Shown: positions 1-5,162 of the stretch, in pieces
Layout: the number at the start of each line of letters is the position of its first letter
Numbering within the stretch: the stretch's first letter is position 1
Source: an uncultured Spirochaetales bacterium
GTDB taxonomy: Bacteria > Spirochaetota > Spirochaetia > Sphaerochaetales > Sphaerochaetaceae
Direction: 5' to 3'
Assembly: GCA_934247875.1 (NCBI GenBank)
Contig: CAKQJZ010000109.1
Coordinates: 1 to 5,207 of the forward strand
DNA length: 5,207 bases
Position numbers and translations under genes: made by a program
Notes under the pieces: generated by a model
What the model was told of the DNA's origin: nothing
The model's database searches: none
Seen by the model: the letters and a program-made list of their open reading frames with translations, nothing else

Positions 1-1
1 A

Positions 2-667
2 AAGATCCGTCGTTATCGAATGCAGAGCAAGGTAATTCTCGTTACAACATTTTTCCTGATTGTCATTCCAGCACTGTTTTTCTTCTTCGTTGATTTTAAT
101 GACCTTTCTCTTGGAGAGCGCATTCAGGCCGCTTTGTTTCAATCTGTCACGCCTAGAACAGCAGGCTTCAACACAGTAAATCTCTCCCTTATGTCTAGCT
201 CATCGTTGGGTGTTATGATTCTTTTGATGTTGATTGGCGGTTCTCCAGGTTCCACTGCAGGAGGTATGAAAACTACAACTTTCGCAGTTTTGCTTGCCAA
301 TGCTGCTGCGACATTCCGCAAAAAGGATAGTGCAGAGCTATTTGGCCGCAGAATCGATCCTGATGCTGTAAAAACAGCTGCAACTATTCTGATAATGTAT
401 CTTGCATTGTTCTTTGGCGGGGCAATCTTTATCAGTTTGTATGAGGGGATTTCACTCTCATTGTGTTTATACGAGGCAGCATCTGCTGTTGCAACAGTAG
501 GATTAACACTTGGCATTACGCCACAGTTGCATATTCCATCACAGGTAGTTCTGATTATCCTTATGTATTGTGGCAGAGTTGGAGGACTGACTCTCATTTA
601 TGCAACTGTATCCAGCAAAAATACTGGCAATGCAAAACTACCTCATGAAAGCATTACTATTGGATGA
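2..667 (+). CDS. ktrB: KtrB/TrkH family potassium uptake membrane subunit, 5'-truncated by window edge
   Basis: This is the K+-translocating membrane subunit of a Ktr/Trk system. The frame is open from base 2, so only the C-terminal 221 codons of a family protein of about 450 residues are present; the first ATG at 20 is internal. Numbering from that Met, a membrane helix (about 7-24) leads to a pore loop with TPRTAGFNT (44-52), which carries the conserved filter glycine. The next helix is broken by GGSPGSTAGGMKTTT (73-87), the glycine/serine-rich intramembrane loop that acts as a gate in KtrB. Another helix (about 117-141) precedes the fourth pore loop, ATVGLTLG (158-165), and a final helix (about 172-198) carries the family signature CGRVGGLTL. 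The RCK subunit gene follows after 19 nt, consistent with a two-gene operon. I prefer KtrB to TrkH because the partner is a single-RCK protein. Nothing looks broken. Confidence 0.93.
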   Translation, partial: KIRRYRMQSKVILVTTFFLIVIPALFFFFVDFNDLSLGERIQAALFQSVTPRTAGFNTVNLSLMSSSSLGVMILLMLIGGSPGSTAGGMKTTTFAVLLANAAATFRKKDSAELFGRRIDPDAVKTAATILIMYLALFFGGAIFISLYEGISLSLCLYEAASAVATVGLTLGITPQLHIPSQVVLIILMYCGRVGGLTLIYATVSSKNTGNAKLPHESITIG

Positions 668-686
668 AAAAAGGAGCATCTATCTA

Positions 687-1340
687 ATGAAAAACATTCT
701 ATTGATTGGAGCTGGCCGTTTTGGACGTCATATTGCTATGCAGCTCTTTCAGCAAGGACAGCAGGTCATGGCAGTTGATTCAGATGAGAAAAGAATCAAT
801 GAAGTTCTTCCATTTGTTACAAACGCACAAATTGGCGACAGTACGAATCCTGAGTTCCTGAAATCGCTTGGCATTGGGAATTTTGATGTTTGTTTTGTGA
901 CAATCAGCAGTAATTTTCAGAACTCACTGGAAACCACTTCTTTATTGAAAGAGCTAGGTGCTAAATGCGTAGTATCACGAGCAGAGCGCGATGTACAGGC
1001 TAAGTTTCTGCTTCGTAATGGTGCTGATAACGTTGTATATCCTGAAAAGCAGGTAGCAAAGTGGGCGGCTCTCAGATACACTGCAGATCATATTTTTGAC
1101 TATATCGAGATTGATGAGCAGCATGCCATCTTTGAAGTTCAAGTGCCAGATGCCTGGGTTGGGAAAAGCGTTGGCGAACTAGATGTTCGAAGAAAGTATG
1201 GAATCAATATCTTAGGCATCAAGCGTTCAGGAAAAACAGATGTTTCTGTTACATCTGATACTTTGCTGTCAAATGATGTCACGATTCTGGCATTGGGCGA
1301 GTATAAAGCACTTCAAAAGTGTTTTCGCATCCTAAAATAG
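687..1340 (+). CDS. ktrA: KtrA/TrkA family RCK gating subunit of K+ uptake
   Basis: This is the cytosolic regulatory subunit that would form a ring under KtrB and gate K+ uptake on nucleotide binding. It has 217 residues, the usual length of KtrA with one RCK unit; E. coli TrkA is about twice as long. The RCK_N Rossmann domain (about 1-135) opens with ILLIGAGRFGRH, whose GxGxxG glycines are residues 8, 10 and 13. The acidic end of the second strand is VDSD (30-33), expected to hold the ribose, and GDSTNPEFL follows at 50-58. An RCK_C/TrkA_C domain fills about 138-217. I chose ATG 687 because AAGGAG (671-676) lies 10 nt upstream and MKNILLIGAG is the family's normal N-terminus. The in-frame ATG at 600 would overlap ktrB by 68 nt and add an unrelated 29-residue tail. 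No separate promoter is evident, so it is probably cotranscribed with ktrB. Confidence 0.93.
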   Translation: MKNILLIGAGRFGRHIAMQLFQQGQQVMAVDSDEKRINEVLPFVTNAQIGDSTNPEFLKSLGIGNFDVCFVTISSNFQNSLETTSLLKELGAKCVVSRAERDVQAKFLLRNGADNVVYPEKQVAKWAALRYTADHIFDYIEIDEQHAIFEVQVPDAWVGKSVGELDVRRKYGINILGIKRSGKTDVSVTSDTLLSNDVTILALGEYKALQKCFRILK

Positions 1341-1416
1341 CTTTAACCCACAAAACATAATCTAAATGAGACAATTAAATAGTTGGCAGTATAAAACAGT
1401 GGAATGACAGGCTATG

Positions 1417-2733
1417 TCAAATGAGAGTATCATCTAGCAAAAAGTCTAGTATTCCGATATTGAGAGTACCTTTTTCATCATACCAGCGCTTTCTGATATC
1501 ATGGCGCACTATGATTTTGGGAAAAGAGTCTCCAGTTAATGAGAAAGGCTTGTTTTCAATAGCTGCTTTTTCTTCTGTTGATAATGCATACGCAGATTGT
1601 ATGTATGTCTTCTTTCCGCCTTTCTTGGCAATAAAATCTATTTCTCTTGCAACTTGGATAGACTTTCCTTTCTCATTCTTTTCTGAGCTGTATACAATGC
1701 CAATATCTACTCTACATCCTCTGATGATTAGTTCATTGTAGATAATGTTCTCCATTATGTGTGTCATTTCTTGCTGTCTGAATCCAATACGAGCATTTCT
1801 GAGGCCAATATCCTCTGCATAGTATTTGTTTGGATAGTCGAAGTAGTTCTTGCCTTTCACATCCCAACGTTTGCATTCTGAAAAAAGGAAAGCATCTGAA
1901 AGGTAATCAATATAAGATTTTACAGTATTCAGTGATACAGAATCCTCTCCTTTCCTTTTCTGTTTAGTGTTTATCGCATCAGCAATTTTTGTAGGATTTG
2001 TCAAAGAACCAACAGATGAACACATAAAATCAAGTATTGCAGAAAGTATATCCTCTCTCTTTATCTTCTTTCTCTCGACTATATCTTTTATATATACTTC
2101 CTTGAAAAGAGCTGACAAATAATTCATTTTCGCTTCATCGCTTGTTTGAGAGAGAGTGAATGGCATTCCTCCATAGAATGCATATTCATCAAACGCGTCT
2201 TGTTTGTCTCCTCCAACGAATGAATAATATTCTGCAAAGCTTAAAGGATGTACATTGATTTCATCACTACGTCCTCTGAATTCAGTAAGAATATCTGAGG
2301 AGAGCATTTTTGAATTGCTGCCAGTTACATATATATCTAAGTTGGAAAGAGATCTCAAATCATTGAGTGCGTCATAGAATGTAATCTTTTTGCCAGCTTT
2401 GTTATATGGATTATCTACTATATCTGACATTTGGATTTCATCTACGAAAAGATAAAACTGTTCATTTTTTCCTTCCACGATGCTACGGACATGATGTGCA
2501 AGTTCAAGTGGATTTCTAAATATAATATCTTTAACAGAATCTAGCTCAAAAGAGAGAATATGATCAGCGCATACACCTTGTTCTATCAAATAAGTGTAGA
2601 AGAGCTTATGTAGCAAAAAGGATTTGCCGCATCTTCTTATTCCTGTGATAACCTTAACTTGGCCATCCCCCATGCATGAAGCTAGTTTCTTCAGATAATT
2701 ATTGCGGTTAATTTCCATTGTTTTTATCTCCAT
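1417..2733 (-). CDS. AAA-family ATPase with C-terminal DUF4143 region, function unknown
   Basis: This 438-residue protein belongs to the large bacterial AAA_14/DUF4143 group, whose cellular role is not established. The N-terminal ATPase has a Walker A GIRRCGKS (31-38) and a Walker B FYLFVDEIQ (93-101; D98, E99). It also has a sensor-1-like VTGSNSKML (136-144), FRGRSDEI (152-159, likely arginine-finger region) and the family marker HPLSFAEYY (162-170). A winged-helix-like middle part holds YIKDIVERKKI (214-224). The C-terminal DUF4143 part has a nuclease-fold-like strand REIDFIA followed by KTYIQSAYAL. The E-x-K expected of an active PD-(D/E)xK enzyme is absent there (IQS), which is common in this family. 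Two starts are possible. ATG 2733 has AGGA 9 nt upstream. ATG 2718 has GGAG 9 nt upstream and gives MEINRNNYL, the better fit to family N-termini. The gene is convergent with ktrA and divergent from the Fic module. All ATPase motifs are intact. Confidence 0.9.
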   Translation of the reverse strand: MEIKTMEINRNNYLKKLASCMGDGQVKVITGIRRCGKSFLLHKLFYTYLIEQGVCADHILSFELDSVKDIIFRNPLELAHHVRSIVEGKNEQFYLFVDEIQMSDIVDNPYNKAGKKITFYDALNDLRSLSNLDIYVTGSNSKMLSSDILTEFRGRSDEINVHPLSFAEYYSFVGGDKQDAFDEYAFYGGMPFTLSQTSDEAKMNYLSALFKEVYIKDIVERKKIKREDILSAILDFMCSSVGSLTNPTKIADAINTKQKRKGEDSVSLNTVKSYIDYLSDAFLFSECKRWDVKGKNYFDYPNKYYAEDIGLRNARIGFRQQEMTHIMENIIYNELIIRGCRVDIGIVYSSEKNEKGKSIQVAREIDFIAKKGGKKTYIQSAYALSTEEKAAIENKPFSLTGDSFPKIIVRHDIRKRWYDEKGTLNIGILDFLLDDTLI

Positions 2734-2770
2734 TGAAAACTTTCCTGGAATTTAATTGTAGTTTTCAATG
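2731..2770 (-). promoter_or_regulatory. Perfect 11-bp inverted repeat over the ATPase gene start (leader hairpin or operator)
   Basis: Bases 2731-2741 (cattgaaaact) and 2760-2770 (agttttcaatg) are perfect reverse complements separated by 18 nt. In RNA of the minus-strand gene this is an 11-bp stem. The 3' arm contains the upstream ATG (2733-2731), and the loop contains the AGGAA ribosome-binding sequence. The repeat could act in DNA as an operator near the predicted transcription start, or in RNA by masking the first start codon while leaving the ATG at 2718 free. Only the symmetry is directly seen; the regulatory role is inferred. Confidence 0.5.
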
Positions 2771-2773
2771 ATT

Positions 2774-2802
2774 ATTATGCATCAGTTTTTGTTGAATAAC
2801 AA
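2774..2802 (-). promoter_or_regulatory. Candidate sigma70-type promoter of the ATPase gene
   Basis: Read on the minus strand, TTGTTA (2802-2797; 4 of 6 to TTGACA) is followed after exactly 17 nt by CATAAT (2779-2774; 5 of 6 to TATAAT). Transcription would start near 2767, inside the distal arm of the inverted repeat. It lies about 40 nt upstream of the first possible ATG. The region is AT-rich, so a chance match is possible. Confidence 0.4.
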
Positions 2803-2922
2803 GTTTTCATTGAAATGTAGCCAAGTAAACTTGCTAAGTTTTCAATTAATTTGGTTTTGTCCATCCAGTAGAACCCAGTCTAATGAGTTTATGTATGATT
2901 TGCTTATAGCTACTCTGTTTTT

Positions 2923-2950
2923 TTGTTTTGTGTATTTTGAGGGCTATAAT
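2923..2950 (+). promoter_or_regulatory. Candidate promoter of the antitoxin-toxin pair
   Basis: A perfect TATAAT at 2945-2950 lies 17 nt before the preferred antitoxin ATG at 2968. The best -35 candidate is TTGTTT (2923-2928) with a 16-nt spacer, which is a weak match. Transcription would start around 2956-2958, giving a leader of only about 10-12 nt that begins at or in the GGGAG ribosome-binding site. This makes the in-frame ATG at 2956 an unlikely start codon. Confidence 0.45.
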
Positions 2951-2967
2951 CCTTAATGGGAGTTTCA

Positions 2968-3165
2968 ATGACAGAAGAACAGATTGAAGGCACAATCAGA
3001 GACGTGGATGCAATGACAGAGATTGCAACTGGCATAAAGCCTGATAAAGCGCATGATGAGCTATCACGCAGAATGCTTAGAGGAGAGATTGCTCTTTCTG
3101 AAGCGCTAGAAAGAACTATTGAGAATGTGAAAGAAAAGCATGATCAAAAAGAGGAGCTAATATAA
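2968..3165 (+). CDS. VbhA/FicA-like antitoxin of a Fic module, inhibitory Glu replaced
   Basis: This small acidic helical protein (65 residues) resembles the VbhA antitoxins that bind class I Fic toxins and block the ATP site with a helix carrying (S/T)xxxE(G/N). The opening TEEQIE and the RD that follows, then MTEIATG with IKPD, align by eye with EEEIE, RD, SQRLEG and LEPD of Bartonella VbhA. The later LRGEIALSEALE matches the usual second half of the family. In that alignment T17 takes the place of the Ser, T21 (codon 3028-3030) the place of the inhibitory Glu, and G22 the Gly. The key Glu is therefore absent. I chose ATG 2968 because GGGAG (2958-2962) is 5 nt upstream; ATG 2956 in the same frame has no such site and would add four residues. 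The toxin follows without a gap. Family assignment rests on pattern recall and synteny. Confidence 0.8.
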   Translation: MTEEQIEGTIRDVDAMTEIATGIKPDKAHDELSRRMLRGEIALSEALERTIENVKEKHDQKEELI

Positions 3166-3852
3166 TTGATTGTTTCTTCGGGTAAAGACATATATACAGA
3201 TAAGAATGGAGTATTGATCAATAGCAAGGGATTTTCTGATGCAGAAGCACTTGAAGAGGCTGCATCTTTATATGCGGCTATGGTCTCAAAGCACATCAGG
3301 AGTCTTTCTGAAATAAGAATCAAAGCATGGGATATAGAGTTTTATAAAGAACTTCATAAGGTACTCCTTGGAGGAATATATCCTTGGGCAGGAGAACTTA
3401 GAAAAGTTGATATTGGAAGACCATGTGACCATGTAGCATATGAGCCCTGGCAGAATATTGAAGCAAAAACAACGGCTGTCTTTTCATTTATAAATGAATG
3501 GAATCTTTTTAAAGATAAAAGTGATGTTTGGAAGATACTTGATTTGGCAATTGTCTTCTCAAATCTCAAGAATATACAGCCATTCAGAGAAGGAAGCACA
3601 TGTACCGCTCTATTGTTCACATCTCTACTTGCAAGGCAGTCAGGCATGGCTATCGATTGGTCATTGCTTGATATTAAAAGGTTCTCAATGTACCAAGTTG
3701 AGGCACGATATGGAGACCTAACCAATCTTGTAATTGCATTTTCTGAGATAACAGCACAAATAGATGAGCTGCCTTATATTCATGCGCCTCTTATCATCGC
3801 AGATGGAAAAGAGCATGACCTAGTTAAGGAAATAATAGGTAGCGATATATAA
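3166..3852 (+). CDS. Fic-domain protein with degenerate active site (pseudo-Fic toxin homologue)
   Basis: This 228-residue protein has the Fic fold of class I toxins such as VbhT; those transfer AMP to target proteins. Visible landmarks are ELHKVLLGGIYPWAGELRKVDIG (62-84; helix plus target-docking flap), the helix LAIVFSNLKNI (127-137), the active-site loop (138-146) and the following helix into GMAIDWS (160-166). Canonical HPFREGNGR is here QPFREGSTC. Catalytic His is Gln138, Asn is Ser144, Gly is Thr145, Arg is Cys146, and the second Arg (usual xxR) is Leu149. P, F, R, E and G of the loop survive. AMP transfer by the known mechanism is therefore not expected. The start is TTG at 3166, directly after the antitoxin TAA (3163-3165) in the same frame, with GAGGAG (3151-3156) 9 nt upstream; the first in-frame ATG is far inside the fold, near 3283. 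The frame is intact, so I call it a CDS and not a pseudogene. It may have a new role or be decaying. Confidence 0.85.
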   Translation: MIVSSGKDIYTDKNGVLINSKGFSDAEALEEAASLYAAMVSKHIRSLSEIRIKAWDIEFYKELHKVLLGGIYPWAGELRKVDIGRPCDHVAYEPWQNIEAKTTAVFSFINEWNLFKDKSDVWKILDLAIVFSNLKNIQPFREGSTCTALLFTSLLARQSGMAIDWSLLDIKRFSMYQVEARYGDLTNLVIAFSEITAQIDELPYIHAPLIIADGKEHDLVKEIIGSDI

Positions 3853-3923
3853 TAATTTGAGGTTTAAGCTATTCTATTTCAGCTTTCTTTTACGCTAACA
3901 TTATTTATATTGTTGGAGGGACT

Positions 3924-4904
3924 ATGAGCGACAATAAGCGACCAGATGATATGGTTAGAATCACGAATTCAGAGTTAGCTAATGCTTTTATCGAGAAAGA
4001 GATTGAGAAAGTCAAAAAGCAAGTTGGGGATAAGAAGGTTCTTCTTGCACTATCAGGTGGAGTAGATTCTTCTGTTGTTGCAGCTTTGCTTATCAAAGCA
4101 ATTGGCAAGAATCTTGTATGTGTTCATGTAAACCATGGACTGCTTAGAAAGGGTGAGCCAGAACAGGTTGTTCAGGTTTTCAGAAATGAAATGAATGCGA
4201 ACCTTATCTATGTAGATGCTGTTGATAGATTCCTAGATAAGCTTGCTGGTGTTTCTGAACCAGAGAAAAAGAGAAAGATCATTGGAGCTGAGTTCATTCG
4301 TGTATTCGAGGAAGAGGCTAGAAAACTTGAAGGCATTGAGTTCTTAGCTCAGGGCACTATCTATCCAGATATCCTCGAGAGTGGTTCAGTTAAAGCACAC
4401 CATAACGTTGGTGGCCTTCCTGAAGATCTGAAGTTTGAGCTTGTTGAGCCACTACGCCTTCTTTATAAAGACGAAGTCAGAGTAGTAGGTAAGGCTTTAG
4501 GACTGCCTGATGGCATGGTATATCGTCAGCCATTCCCAGGCCCAGGTCTTGGCGTTAGATGCTTAGGTGCTATTACACGTGATAGGCTTGAGTGCGTAAG
4601 GGAGTCTGATGCAATTCTCAGAGAAGAATTTGCAAAGAATGGGCTAGAAGGAAAAGTATGGCAATACTTTACAGCTGTTCCAGACTTCAAGTCAGTAGGA
4701 GTTCGTGATGGGCAGCGCTCATATGAGTTTCCAGTAATCATCAGAGCTGTAAATACAGTTGATGCTATGACAGCTACTGTTGAGAATGTTCCATTTGAAC
4801 TCTTAGCTCACATTACAGATAGGATTCTAAAGGAAGTCAAAGGTGTTAACCGTGTTGTTTATGATATGACACCAAAGCCTGTCGGAACAATCGAGTGGGA
4901 GTAA
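3924..4904 (+). CDS. guaA: GMP synthase ATP-pyrophosphatase subunit, stand-alone (no amidotransferase domain)
   Basis: This cytosolic enzyme adenylates XMP and aminates it to GMP, the last step of guanine nucleotide synthesis. The protein has 326 residues; the common bacterial GuaA has about 510-525, because an N-terminal glutamine amidotransferase domain of about 190 residues is fused to it. Here only the synthetase part is present. The PP-loop LSGGVDSS is at 43-50, VNHGLLRKGE at 69-78, KRKIIGAEF at 116-124, LAQGTIYPD at 141-149 and HHNVGGLPEDL at 159-169. The dimerisation domain has QPFPGPGLGVR (202-212), WQYF (246-249) and the normal ending GTIEWE. The start ATG 3924 follows GGAGGG (3915-3920) closely; ATG 3951 is a weaker alternative. 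Upstream is the Fic gene, with no amidotransferase remnant, so the glutaminase subunit must be encoded elsewhere or ammonia used directly. The AT-rich 71-nt gap before it may hold its own promoter (TATATT at 3906), but no convincing -35 is seen. Confidence 0.93.
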   Translation: MSDNKRPDDMVRITNSELANAFIEKEIEKVKKQVGDKKVLLALSGGVDSSVVAALLIKAIGKNLVCVHVNHGLLRKGEPEQVVQVFRNEMNANLIYVDAVDRFLDKLAGVSEPEKKRKIIGAEFIRVFEEEARKLEGIEFLAQGTIYPDILESGSVKAHHNVGGLPEDLKFELVEPLRLLYKDEVRVVGKALGLPDGMVYRQPFPGPGLGVRCLGAITRDRLECVRESDAILREEFAKNGLEGKVWQYFTAVPDFKSVGVRDGQRSYEFPVIIRAVNTVDAMTATVENVPFELLAHITDRILKEVKGVNRVVYDMTPKPVGTIEWE

Positions 4905-4974
4905 GATAACTTCTATATAATATGGTTTTATGTAATGTAATAACTATTTGATATTTAAAGAATTATTTAATAGG

Positions 4975-5000
4975 TGCCCTGGAAACAGGGCATGTTTTAT
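4975..5000 (+). terminator. Rho-independent terminator candidate downstream of guaA
   Basis: TGCCCT (4975-4980) and AGGGCA (4987-4992) form a perfect 6-bp stem around a GGAAAC loop, extendable by a G-U pair. The tract TGTTTTAT follows. It lies about 70 nt past the guaA stop in otherwise AT-rich sequence (4905-4974) in which I see no gene. The U tract is interrupted, so termination may be moderate. Confidence 0.55.
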
Positions 5001-5036
5001 GAACCTTGTGCTAGCAAAATGCTAAGGGAGAGGCTT

Positions 5037-5129
5037 TCAGTCAATACCCATATTCTTGGCGATGCTGTTAATGCTCTCGCCATTCCTGTACCTTTCTTTG
5101 ATTATTAGGATTTGGTCCAAATTCATCAT
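5037..5129 (-). pseudogene. Truncated 5' stub of an IS21-like (IstA) transposase
   Basis: This minus-strand frame encodes 30 residues and then TGA. It begins MMNLDQILIIKERYRNGES and continues INSIAKNMGID. This is the start of a helix-turn-helix like that at the N-terminus of IS21-family IstA transposases, where the motif normally runs on into a recognition helix of the type (S/D)RxTVRKYL. Here it stops at the point where that helix should begin, and neither other frame of the following bases restores it. This looks like a deletion breakpoint near 5040 and not a simple frameshift. A ribosome-binding site (AAGGA, preceded by AGGAG) lies upstream of the double ATG (5129 and 5126). The identification rests on one short motif, so another HTH recombinase or regulator is possible. 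Confidence 0.5.
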
Positions 5130-5140
5130 ATCCTTACTTC

Positions 5141-5162
5141 TCCTAGTCATTAAAATCTAGGA
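5141..5162 (-). promoter_or_regulatory. Hairpin next to the transposase-stub ribosome-binding site
   Basis: TCCTAG (5141-5146) and CTAGGA (5157-5162) are a perfect 6-bp inverted repeat with a 10-nt loop. On the minus strand its 3' arm overlaps the AGGAG sequence in front of the stub, so RNA folding could partly mask the site. Translation control by hairpins is known for transposase genes that could otherwise be read from outside promoters. That role here is inferred only. Confidence 0.3.

Larger units (their letters stand above)
2731..2846. repeat. Four copies of an AGTTTTCAATG-like motif in the divergent intergenic region
   Basis: The 11-mer AGTTTTCAATG occurs exactly at 2760-2770 (+) and inverted at 2731-2741. 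A one-mismatch copy lies at 2802-2812 (AGTTTTCATTG) and a 10-base copy at 2837-2846 (AGTTTTCAAT). The 2802 copy overlaps a small palindrome, TTTCA-T-TGAAA (2804-2814). Between the last two copies lies a further inverted repeat, CAAGT-AA-ACTTG (2822-2833). Such clustered sites between divergent genes resemble regulator-binding sites, for example for an autorepressor encoded nearby. AT-richness raises the chance rate, but the two exact 11-base copies are unlikely to be random. Confidence 0.5.

Noticed and set aside
139..597. 152-codon minus-strand frame inside ktrB
   Set aside because: It is antisense to a confidently identified membrane protein and has no recognisable motifs or start signal.
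600..686. Upstream in-frame extension of ktrA to ATG 600
   Set aside because: It would overlap the 3' end of ktrB by 68 nt and add a tail foreign to the family. ATG 687 has a good AAGGAG and the normal RCK N-terminus.
1405..1419. TGACA-GGCTA-TGTCA hairpin between the convergent ktrA and ATPase genes
   Set aside because: The 5-bp stem is weak, has no T tract on either side and overlaps the ATPase stop codon. No convincing terminator was found between these genes.
2768..2956. 62-codon open frame on the + strand between the divergent genes
   Set aside because: It has no ribosome-binding site, covers the repeat and promoter elements, has a composition typical of AT-rich noncoding DNA (rich in Phe, Leu, Asn and Ser) and resembles no family I know.
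3354..3725. 123-codon minus-strand frame within the Fic gene
   Set aside because: It is a shadow of the Fic coding sequence with no ribosome-binding site and no known motif.
3866..3891. AAGCT/AGCTT inverted repeat followed by TCTTTT after the Fic gene
   Set aside because: A 5-bp, A+T-rich stem with a 10-nt loop is too unstable to call a terminator. It may only be chance in the AT-rich gap before guaA.
4526..4741. 71-codon minus-strand frame within guaA
   Set aside because: It lies opposite the highly conserved PFPGPG region of GuaA; the Pro/Gly-rich end is simply the antisense of that motif.
5012..5024. TAGCA-AAA-TGCTA small palindrome near the IS remnant
   Set aside because: It has only five base pairs and a 3-nt loop, without a second copy or flanking signal. 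I could not link it to the element terminus or to an attachment site.
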